Of a stretch of 64,000 nt of DNA, positions 34,601 through 46,600 are shown piece after piece. The notes under the pieces were generated by a model, which was given only the letters and a program-made list of their open reading frames with translations, had not been told where the DNA came from and made no database searches. The position numbers and the translations under genes were made by a program. The DNA comes from Micropterus salmoides (lineage: Eukaryota > Chordata > Actinopteri > Centrarchiformes > Centrarchidae): NCBI RefSeq assembly GCF_014851395.1, contig NW_024041373.1, positions 1 to 64,000 of the forward strand, written 5' to 3'. Position 1 is the stretch's first letter; the number at the start of each line of letters is the position of its first letter.

Positions 34601-37600
34601 TTTGTTAAGCTGCCGTCGTGCTGTTGCCGAGGCGACATACGTTTTGTTTTACGGTGGACGGACTGTGACATTACAGAGTTGTTGTTTTCTTTAGCTTGAA
34701 ATAATCCCAGACTTTGGACACTTTCTTCTTTGTCCCTCCTGTTTTCTCTCTTCCCACTTTGCAAACAGCTCCATCATAATCACGCTGCTGTGCGACAGTA
34801 ATAAATGTCCCTTTGAAACACTGTGCTGTATAGTTACATGGATTAAACGAAGCATCGAAGAATTTGTGTCGAAGCATTTTATGAATCGATTTAATCAATG
34901 AATTGTTTCAGCCCTAGTTGTTCCTGTGATGTAGAGACAGAGCTTGGTTAAAACTTTGGTGTTTTTTGAAAATGAAACCATGTAAACCTGTTCTGGTACA
35001 ATCAACCATTCAATTCACAGACAGTGAATTGGCCGTGTTTGCGAGAGAGAGCGCGACCGAGCGAGAGGAGGTGCAGAGCGAATATGTGCTCCAATCAAAA
35101 ACAATTTTAAAATGGGTCGCCAAATTTACTTGGGCGGCTGTTAATCTACCTGGGCGGCCCACCCAAGTAAAGCCTAGGTGTGGGAAACACTGGGGCTGGC
35201 AAACACCAGAACTGACTGTGGTGGGAGTACGCCTGATAAAAAAAATGCTCTCACTAAATCTCTTTTTTCTAACCTGCAAACCAGGTTTCTAGCTCTTTAC
35301 CTACCTGCCAGTTTGTCAGAATGTGTTGTGAGGACAGATTCCACCAGCAGCACCGTCCTTTTGCCGACCTTGGCAGGACAGTGGAGTGACGCAACACCCA
35401 GAGTGTGCAGGTGTTTAACCTGGAAGAGAGAACAACTTACATCACAAGCACAATACAAGTACTGACCTGGGATCTTACAGCACCCTGGGTCTGTGAATTT
35501 AACAAATAATCAGGGGCTTTGTGTCTGTAAAGTTAGGAAGGCAACATTTTGTTTCTGTGATTGTTCAATTAACATACCAATGTAGCTGAATACACATTAG
35601 CCATTAGACATTAGTCATTAGCCTGGATTCAGGTTTTGTCAGAAGACATCATGATTGTAAAATAATGGTTTTATCAGTGGTGTGCAGTGACTGCTGTGTT
35701 TAGTGAGTATTTCATACTCCTTCAGTTGTCTGACAAAAGAAACCCAACATGTAAATGAGAAGTACTCTATGATGAATTTAAGTGACCACAGAGAGCAGGA
35801 GGAGACTGAACGGAGGTGTATCAGGCTGAAACTCTACAGTCAGTACCTGTAGCTTAGTCACCATGAGGCTGGGTGACAGTGAAGTTAGCGAGAGAACGTT
35901 CTGTCTTTACCTCTCTGTGTGATCACACATTTTAAACCTTGATTTATTCAGTCAAACGACATTGTGAGCATAAAATAATGATTTTCTCATCCGGCTCTGT
36001 CTGTTGCTGCTGTACACAGCACGTGTTGATGTCACATAACATAAGACACACTTAAGACGCTAAAAAAACAGGCATTTAAAAGGTTAGACTGAAATCTTTT
36101 AACCTGCATGGTAATGAAGGTGTTGGGGTAAGGGAAGGCCAGCAAAGGGTTAGTTCTCACCATCAGCTCCTCATTGAGGTTCTGGGTTCCATTTTCTCTC
36201 AGGATGATGCTGGCTAAATAAGCCTCGCAGACAGACACCAACTCACCACAGTGCTGGTTCAGAAAAGCCTGAACACAAAAGAAATGACATATAACATAAA
36301 TTATAGAAAGATCAAACCAACTGACTCCCTTTGGGTTTACACCAGTGGTTGGCAATAGGCGGCACGACAGCAATAATATCTGGCCCGCAGCCAGATTGCT
36401 TTGATAGCAGAAAATTAAATAAATTGATAGCGGCTAGTGCTGAAATAGATCTCAGTCATGACAGCAACAGTTACTCACAACATAACTTCCTCTTAAGTGA
36501 TTGTGCCTCTAAAATAAAAGCGTGAGAATGTCTTTTGCAGCAATGCTTCATGTCGAGTTTATTAAGAGCTTTTACTTTGAAAAGTTCTGAAGGACAACTC
36601 AAAAGAGACTCTGGCCTGCTTAGCACACCTCTGAAAAAGCTGTCAGTAAACGTGTGATTGGATTCCCCTGAATTTCCTCAGGATAATGAAAATAAGCATC
36701 CATAGGTTTATGAATGCGGATCAAACACCGGGACGCGCACACACTGCAGCACATGCTTTATTGTGAGCATGTACAAAAGTGTCCTTACCAAGGGAGAAAA
36801 GAAAAATCTGCAGTTAGTTGTAATCGATCTGACAATTTTCCTAATGGAAGCCCCGCACAGTACAGACTGAGCTAAACGTGCACACGAGAACACAAGGATT
36901 TGAAATAATTTGACTATGTTCTGGCCTGCCATGTAACGGCTTGAAAAAATGTTGGTCCAATGCCAGAATTATTTGCCGACCCCTGGTTTAAACTTTGCAC
37001 CCTAACATTTCTAATTATGAAACTATGCAGGACAAGATCTCCCACCTGAGTCTGTTTGACGTCTTCACTGCGGCCGAGTTGATAAAGAGTCTCCACAGCA
37101 GCACAGATCACCTCCAGAGATAAAGTAAAAGTCTTCAACCAAGACATCAGATTCTCTGAGTAGACAGAGACAGAGATGGGGGTTTACAAAACTTCCAGAC
37201 TCCTCCAGGGAATTTTCCCATCATCTTACACAATCACTTACGAACAATCCTGTCCTTGGTGTCTTCATTCAAATGTACGGCGATGTCGCCCATCACACAC
37301 AGGATGTGACAGGAGGTTGTCACGGCTACATCCTTCGAACTAAGAGCAAAAATACAAACATCACCTAGCTAACACTGGATTGCCAGCTGAAAATAAATCA
37401 AGAGCTCAATGTAAATGTTGCAAATAAATAGTGTGTGTCCTTCTCACCGGACCATGCTGTCCCAGGCATCCAGGATCTTGGTGAAGGGCAGTATGGGGGA
37501 CGAAGCAACAACCTTGGAGAGCAGCAGCCAAGCCCCGGCAGCGTGATCTGCCTCAGTGTGTGAGATCAGGTCCGTGATGAATCTCTGTGTGAACTTCTTC

Positions 37601-40600
37601 TGTTTGGACCAGATGGTGAAGGCCCTGCTGAAATATCGGCTGGAGACCCGGGACAAAAAACATTATTAGCAACAGCAGTGGTGAAGTGGTCAGTTTCTAA
37701 GCAATAAAGCCTAATATACCTAATATTTCAGCATTTGTTATGTTTGACTATTTTTAATCAAAATAAAACAAAAATAAAAGTATTTAGTATTCTACACAAG
37801 TTCTGCTGTATGATGTGTTGTTATTTAGCATGAAACACAAACTGGACTGAATGTAGTTGGTCCAACCTGAGGTTCTGGCACTCATGACAGAGCAGGCCCA
37901 GCAGATCCCAAGTCAGCCTCTGACTGGCATCCATGTGGCGGCTGGCCGAGTACGGTTTGACCTGGCTGAGCAGCACCTGGTCCAGAGCCTCCAGCGCCTT
38001 GTCCTGCACAGAGTTCTCAGAGTCCACCACAGCCGGCACCACACCATGAAGCCATGCCTTCTGCACCACGCTGCACTCTGGTTTAGCCTGGAGATCAGAA
38101 GAAAGAACAGAAACATGTTTCAAAATGACAAACACTTTGCACATCTATTTCATGAGACAGGTGCTTCGGAGTTGATCAAAAGTAGCTAATAATGTCCCGC
38201 GCACCGTTAACTTGCAGTACTAAATGTGTCGTGCAAAATATGCAACACATTTTTCTCTCACTTGTTTCTGGTCACTAGATGATTTGGACCAGTAATCAGC
38301 ATGCAACATGTTACTTTATGCAGCAAGAGAAAACAACACAAATTTTAGTTTTCTATCTTACACTGTTACTGACATTTATTGTCAATATAAGGATGCTGAC
38401 AACCCTATCAGAGTTTTCTATGCTCCGTTTTACTGTCTCAGAAGTGCTGGTGAAGACTCACAGCGAGCAGCTCTCCCACACACTGCAGGGCCTTCTTCTT
38501 CACAGACACAGCCGGGTCTCTGCTGCGCTCTGATAGCATAGCTAGGTTTTCCCAGCTCATGGGGATCACACTGTGTTTCAGAAGACCCAGCAGAGCCTGT
38601 GGAGGAATGGCAGAGCACAGAGGTTAAAGGTCATCTGTCCATCTTTATTTACCTCAAGCATACTGCACTGAGAGCTGGGGTGAAAAACATATACTGTACT
38701 GGTGGCTGGTCAGTTACTGTACTCATTATTATTTGGATTTCAAGCATAAAGCTGTCTGGTCAAGTTCAGTTCCCGATACCTGCAGTGCCGATTTCCTCAC
38801 GTTAGTCTTAGAGTCTTTCACACGCCGCAGGAGAAGAGCCAGGTTCTCTTTTCCTGCATCGAAAATTTATATCATCACTTTGAGTCAATCTCACACTGAA
38901 TATATAAATATTTACACATGTCTAAATGTGTAAACGGTATCTAAATATCTATTTACAAAATTGTTGGCCAACACCCAATGCATGTAATAAAAGTCATTGA
39001 ATGCTGAGAATGGTTTGCCTCACCGTCACAGACAGAGCTGTCAGTGCTGCTGATCTCCACAGTCCTAAACGGCAGAGTGCGGTAGGTTTTCTGAGTCTGC
39101 TGGGAACTGACACTTCCTGAAACACACACAGTCACATCTATTAAAACACTAACACTTTATACAAGATGCACTACAGGGAAGGTTCTTATTGAGTTGTATC
39201 TGTAGTACCATGTAGATTGTTGGTTGGTTGGTTTCTCTTTCCAGAAACGGTGCCGCCACTTATAACAATAATCCAAACCTCACTGAGAACTGTTGCAACC
39301 ACCAATAGTCCGTAATGAAAATTGTTAAAGAATAAAACTGGTTTATGTCAACTTCCGTCTGCTTTTCACAGGTTTGGCCATCATTTCTATGAGTTGTAAT
39401 AGTATACTCCCCAAAGTAATTGCCTGAAGTCCAACAGGTCAACAACTATAAGCAGTTAGATGATCAGACAGGTTAGAAACAAACCAGCAGTTTGTACAGA
39501 TTATCTAAACCACTTTATTTGGAGGTCAAACAGAGTGAGCACAGAGGCGTTCTTCAGGCACTTATAACTTCCCCACCTCTGGGGTGAATGTGATGATATA
39601 TGATACCTTCTAACACTGTGCATATATAACCAAGTATGATTTAGTTTTCATATAATGTTTGTGTGTAAAATGGCTGCAGTGAAAACAAGTGCACAGAGAC
39701 ACCTCTCACCTGGCACATCTTCAACACCTGCACAGATGGATTGATGGGCCAAATCAGACAAATTAAACCAGAATTAGCTTTTAAAAAGCAAGGTACTGAA
39801 GGCTGAGAGAAATAAATGTTCAGTCTTATCTTTACATTTCTTCATTTAGCCGACGCTTTTATCCACAGCGACTTACAATTGCTATACGTATCAGAGGTCG
39901 CACGCCTCTGGAGCAACTAGGGGTTAAGTGTCTTGCTCAGGGACACAATGGTGGATGGGTCACAGTGGGGAATTGAACCTGGGTCTCTCACACCAAAGGC
40001 ATGTGTCTTATCCACTGCGTCATCATCTGTTGGCAAGATTAACCTTTCCAAGCCCATGCGGCAGGTTTCCAGCCAAACTGTGCTCTACTCTGAGAAACAC
40101 ATTTGTCAGCCTCAGCCTCGGTGTCAAACAACCACTGTAATAAAGAAACAAGATCGTGTACCTTCTGTGATTTCACCTTCCAACACTGTCTGGGTTCCAG
40201 CTAAAAAGAGAGATGAGATGGGTTACTTTTACTGACTTAACAGTTTATCATACAAACACAGCAGCTCTTAAAATATATAACATCTGCCCTTAGATTCTTT
40301 AATAATTCAAAGAGTTGTGTGATAAATAAAAATTACCCCAAATTCTTCACATCTTATGATCTTTACAGAAAATTTGCTGTTTTCAAACTAAAGTCAGGTC
40401 TAGAGTGTGTTTGTTTTCTCACTGGCAGAGAAGAGGTTGTGGACAGCCCGGGTGACGTTGAGAGAAGGTAGCTCCAGACACTGGGCCAGGCAGGAAAGGG
40501 CATGGCCTTGGACGGTGGGCGAGTCGTCCATCCGCCGAGCGAACAGCAGGCTCTGGATCAGGAACTTGTGTGGCAGGAATTTGGCAAGCTCAGGGTCCTG

Positions 40601-43600
40601 ACATTCCTCCGGCCTTCTCTCTGGCTGCTCCAGCAAAACCATCACCACGTCGACAGAGAACAGCCGGCTTACCATCTATAGAAGCCAGCACAACAGACGG
40701 TAAACACTGGAATTCACAGAAGATAATGAGGCTGACTGATATCTGGGGCTGTATTACAGAAAGTTCCTATCTTAAGTCTTAAGTTAAGATAGGAAGAGTC
40801 TAAGATTTTTCTAAATTTGGTATTACAGAAGCAAATCCCAACTAACTTTAGGAATCCTATCTTATCTCAGGTTAGGAAATCCTAAATACTCAAACCCACA
40901 TCGGTTACAACTTTTATGTCTGTTACCTAGCAACCGACGCCACTTTTCTCATCTGGCCGAGCTAAACTTCTTTCAGTCGCTGTTTTTTGGTAGTTTTTAA
41001 TGAAACCTACACTGAAAATGGAGCAGAAACAACTATCACTGAACTTCAAGTCAGATGACTTAGAGGTGTTTGTAACTTCCGTCGAAAAATCCAAATAGTG
41101 GGCTAAAATAGTGGACATAGTCACCGCCGCATATCCGGCATCCTGCGGAGCGCTGATGCTGTCAAAAAGAAAATAAGTGCATTTACTGATTCGATTTACT
41201 GTGCATTTAATGATTCGAAGACACAGGCAACCGCTGGTGGCTCCTCCTGTGCTCCCTCACTGACCCCGGCAGAAACCCGTAGGCTACTCTTCTCGGGAAA
41301 GTTAATTATGACGGTAAAATAAAAAAAATAAAAATAGGTTAATAAAAATAATAAAGGCTTTCATTGTATTTCTTGAATTTAACCATCTCCTCCTATCAAA
41401 GACTTGCATTAGGATCCTTCTGTTACATCAAGCCTTTACATTATGTTATGTAATGAGACATTATCCAGCGTTACATCGCCAGCAGCCTTTCGACTAAGGA
41501 GGGTTCTGTCAAACACATCGGTAGAATCAATTAAGTTCCCGCCTGTTGACATTAGCTGATTTTGTAAAAGCAATGTAAGAGCAATTAGGATTAAACGAGT
41601 TAGCAAACACTACCTGGTGGAAAAGTAAAAGTTAGGACAGCTCAACAGTTCTCCTAAAGTTAGGAGAGTTTATTTAAGATTTTATGAAGTTAGGATGCTT
41701 CTGTAAAACACTTTTCTTATCTAAAGTTAGGAAAGGAATATTGACTTAGGAACTGTTAATCTGTAATGGCCTTTTTCCTAAATCAGTTCCCAGTTCCTAA
41801 GCTCTGCTGGTTAGGAAGTCTCTGTAATACGGCCCCTGGACTATAGTTAACATTCAGTGAGGGGATTTGTTGCCCTTCTAGGCATTTAACAGTCAAATTG
41901 TGTTTGTCCATATGTACTAAAAGGCTGCACTGAGAAAGAAAAGCAACACTCCCGGTTAATTTTTACACAGTTTTACCTTTCTTTTTCACCCAGTGGCCTC
42001 CTGCTTGAATATGTATTGTTCCTGTTTTTAAATGGGTCACTTATTAAGCAGGCATTAGATTTTTGTTTACAGCAATAATTTAGTCAAAGGAGTTTAAGGC
42101 CTCTAGATAAACTGGAGGGATGGCAGACAACGCAGCACTGGGGTGTGGGTGTATGTTCTGCCAATTGTGCAGACTGGGTGTGGTGTTCAGCTTTGACACA
42201 GAAACCATCATCCTGCCCATAAACTGCATAATTAGCTAATGTAAGTAACACAAACTCCATTCTTTACACAGGCATTGCTATAGGCACTGTCTTCACACTT
42301 CAGACCATTCAACATGAACTCTTCTGCAGCTAAACTAATCCCCTAATCACACAAACAGTGCACAAAATCTTTTATGGTCGACCGGGTGTGCCACTCTAAT
42401 GTACTGATGTTTTTCACTGAGGTTTATTGTTGTATATATACATATATATATCCTATTGCTGAGAGCATTTCCCTGTTCCACCAAACGTCAACAGCAGAAA
42501 CTCCACTGCTGTCATGCAAATCAGATGAACTGCACTTACATCTGCAGAAATGAACCTGAAAATATTGTGCTCCCTTGAAGGTAATTTGTGAAAGTAAATA
42601 TCCTGCTCTGTAAACAGGGGGTTAAAAATCACCCAGTGCTGAAAATCAGTTGCTCAAACTCTGTGAATTATTAATTGTTTTTTGAATTTCCATGTTTGCA
42701 TTCCAGATTAATGAAGTCTTATTGAGCGTGTAGAGACATCTATAAACATCATATAATTGTATCTGAATCATGACAAAAATATAAAATACACCAGCATGTA
42801 TTATTTGGAATGCATTTCTCACAAAATCAAATAGGTGGCAAATGGGACGTGTTACCTTTGTGTGTCTGGAGAAGTTAAACAGCCACTTGATGAAAGAGGC
42901 GTAGTCTGTACTTGCCATCTGAGATGTGAACATACCCACAGCCTGGGCTCCATGGCTTCGAAACTCGCTCTTCTCCACCATCTAAACATCCACAGCAGGA
43001 CATTACAGTACAGCTTTACTAAAGATCATAACAACGTCACAGCAAACTATTCTATCCAGATATTTGTAAAAATCCTTGGATTAGACTGCCTTCATAACTT
43101 TAAAGCATCAACAGGCTCTCTGACATTTACACAAACAGAAGTAATATTTTTGAGTGTTTGCTAGAGGATTCACCTGGAAGCAGATATGCTGCAGGAGGAT
43201 TTGCAGGAAAGGTAGCGCCAGCTCCTTCAGCTCATCCACAAGATGGCTGTAATCACAAACACAGAAATCCTGTACAAAGTAACATGGTTCGTAGCATGTC
43301 TTCAGATCAACGGCTAGAAATAGTCTCCAAATAAACAACCACCAAGAGACCCTGATGTGGCTCCAATCTTTACACACCACCCTCCAGCAGTCAGAAATAA
43401 AGGAATGATTAGATGGAGTTGCTTGATGTCACAATTTTTACATTCTGCATAAGGCTGTTGTAAGGTTCATTAAGATGGATTTTGGTACCATAAAGAAACC
43501 GTGTTGAAATGTCAGTGGCTTTTACTATAAAATAAATTATATATTTCTAAAGACAATGATAAAAGCTAGCTGCACTTCCGTTCATCTCCACAAGATGGAA

Positions 43601-46600
43601 GTCAGGATTCTCCAGTCAGTGAGGGCTTTACAGTGTAGCTAACCAATAATTCCAACAGTTAGTCAGAATTCCCTGCAAGCCGGTGTCTCTACTCAGCCAG
43701 AGATCATTCATAAAGGAAGAAATCCCTCCCTGTAACACCACTGGACCATCAGATCAGTTACCACAACTCCAACAGAGTAGTGCATCTTCTCTCTAGGTGA
43801 TCGTATCCCTTCACTTCCACTTAATCTTTCATCTCATATCATATTAATAATTAAAATTTATAAACTTTGAATCAGGACCCTCAGTATTTGGATTAAGAAA
43901 TTAATTAAATAAAGCTTTTACTTTATGTGTCAGATATTTGGCTGGGCAATAAAACAGTAATGATAATTATCGCAATATAATTTTCCTCAATATCAATATA
44001 ATAAATGTTATCGTCAAATATTTGATTTAATTCATTTGAATCATGAACAAATTAGCACTTAATTTTTCTATTAGAATATTATTTTGTTGACGAAAAAGGA
44101 CTGAAAAAAAATGATTTACTAATCATATTTGTTGGGTTTTTTTTTTATCATAATAGTTTTGAATGTTCTCCCTCTGATTTATTAAGTGATCCACTGTTTG
44201 GCAGTGTTTGTCCCATTTTGACCATAAAGAAAAGTTGAACCACATAATTAACCATCTGGTTTCTTCAATTTTCAGTCAGGAACAAAAATATCGAATTGAT
44301 ATTGAATGGTATGAAATGTTTTTATCGTGATAACATCATATCGCCCAGCCCTAGTCAGATATATATTTAATAAACCTTAAAGTAAATGTAAGTATCAGAT
44401 CGGACTCTGCAAATACCTAATGGTAAAAGACTCGGGTCGGGATGGGGGCAAAAACAACTTGGGTATCCCCAGTGTTAAGCCACACTGAATCTCTTGTAGC
44501 TATAGATCCAGCAATCTGGATCCAATATAAGAACAAAGGTTAAGGATTTTCTTCCAATCACACATCAAGTATCTTACGCTGAAATGTTAAGGCCAGCTGA
44601 GGAGGATCTTATTGACTGCAGTCTGGTGAAGTCAAGTACATATTTTCAAATATTGAACTTCCTCACTCCGTTCAAATTTCAACAAAATTGACATTAATTG
44701 ATGGTTTGGTTTAACATCTGATTACATCCGTTTACCAAACAAACTGGATGGTCCAGTCACGGGTGGAGAGGATGGCCTGGCTGGGTATGAGGAGGGAGGG
44801 CTTTCCTCTGTTGCCTTTATTCATCATCAGGATCACGTAGAGAAGCCGATGGAAAACCCTCCGCAGGGACTGGACAACAGATATCAGTTCAGATTAGAAA
44901 CCTGGCATTACAGACCAATATCACTGTAGATATCACACATGCATCATGTTTAACCAGAATGAGATCAAAATATATTGTATTTAAACTTTTTTTTTTAATT
45001 CTTATTCTTATCATCACCCTCTCATATTCTTTCGTTTAAATAGTTTGAGACATGAGGAGGTGAAACAGTCTCAGTACAGTGGAAGTGTAAGGAATCGTGG
45101 ATCACTTATGGCTTGAGAGGAACTGGAAGTCGAGGAATGGTAGGCCTAATATCAATGGATTTCTTCCTGAAAAGGGTCTGTTCATCGCTAAAGGTTTTTT
45201 TTGTATCTTAAGGAAAAAGCTATGTCAGTATGATCCTCAGTCACACAGTGTGCAATGTGCCATCTAGTCCAGGTCTTTGGGAAGATCACATGGTCTCTGT
45301 GTGTCACTGTCACTGTCATTGGATCTTACTTCTTTCTGGTCTCCGTGTTTCGGCGAGCAGAGCAGCTGCAGGCCGTAGAAAGCCATCTCAGGAACACTCC
45401 TCAGCTTGGTGATATCTCTGTGCAGAAATAACACAACTGTCAGCTCCATCACATCCTGGAGACATTCAACAAGACAGAGAGAGAAGAAAACTCACTGTCC
45501 AGCGGCAAAGGTCGGCTCTCCGATGACGGGCTCAAAGTAAAGCAGCTTACTGAAGATCTGCAGAGAGAAAGGAAACAGGTTAACTGCTCATACATCAGGA
45601 CGCTGCAGTGTGGCACGACGCCGGCGTGACGATGGAATCCTTCGTTACCTGCGTGCAGTTGCCAGCGATCTGTGGTTTGTCTTTGAGTGGAAATGTCTGC
45701 AGGAGTCTGAGGAGGCTTTGAACCAGGAGAACCACAGCATCTCTGATCTTCATAAGATCCTGACCAGAGAAATGAATCTGCTCTTCTTCATCCTCTTCCT
45801 CTGCCTCATCCACTTCCATCTGAGGATAACAGCAGTAGGGAAAACCATTTCCAGACAACCTCTCCACTGTATTTATTCCACCAAAGGTCATTTTGTACAT
45901 CTCCTCTGTGTTAGATACAGCAACTAAAACCAGATGTTGTGTAAAACATTTCAGTGTCCAATTCAAGAGACTAGAAACCTGATCTAAAGTGTGGTGCCCA
46001 CACCCCTGGGGGTACATGAGCTGCCTCTAGGGGGTGCGCGACAGTAAAAATGTTATGGTGGTGTAGTAGTGTAATAGCTACAGCAATTAGTTTTTTTGTG
46101 GCATTTTTCATGAAATAACAACCTGAACTGAAAACTTTCCTTTGTAAATTGAATTTAAAATTTAAAATGTTATTATTAATAGTTAGCTCACAGGAAATGG
46201 CTTTAAAGTAATAAATATATAACGTTACATCGCGATGCAGAGCTGCAGTGAAAAGGGGGAGAGCGACTGATTTAAAAGCCGTCACTTTCAAGAGTGTCAC
46301 TGAGTGAAACCCCGTAGCTGTGACTTTGGGCATGTTCACTGGTGTAACAGGGACACTGGGCTGCTTGGCATCATAGAAAAAGATCAGATATTGATGTTTA
46401 TTGCATCTTCAGTAATGTCGGCTGCCTTCTCTTTAAACCACAGCTCACTGGAGCAAAGTGTTGATAGGCTTTAATCATGACATGTAACCAATCAGTGCTG
46501 TGTGCATTGAGCAAATAAATAAGTAAATAGCTCTCACATCCTGGCAGTCCATCCAGACGTTTTCAGACATTTTAATCTGGACATAAGAATTCATTGCTAG

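Noticed and set aside
36105..36160. Extra 19 codons at the end of ncapd3 exon 21
   Set aside because: The upstream GTGAGA donor gives an exact match to the human junction; the extension is kept only as a possible isoform.
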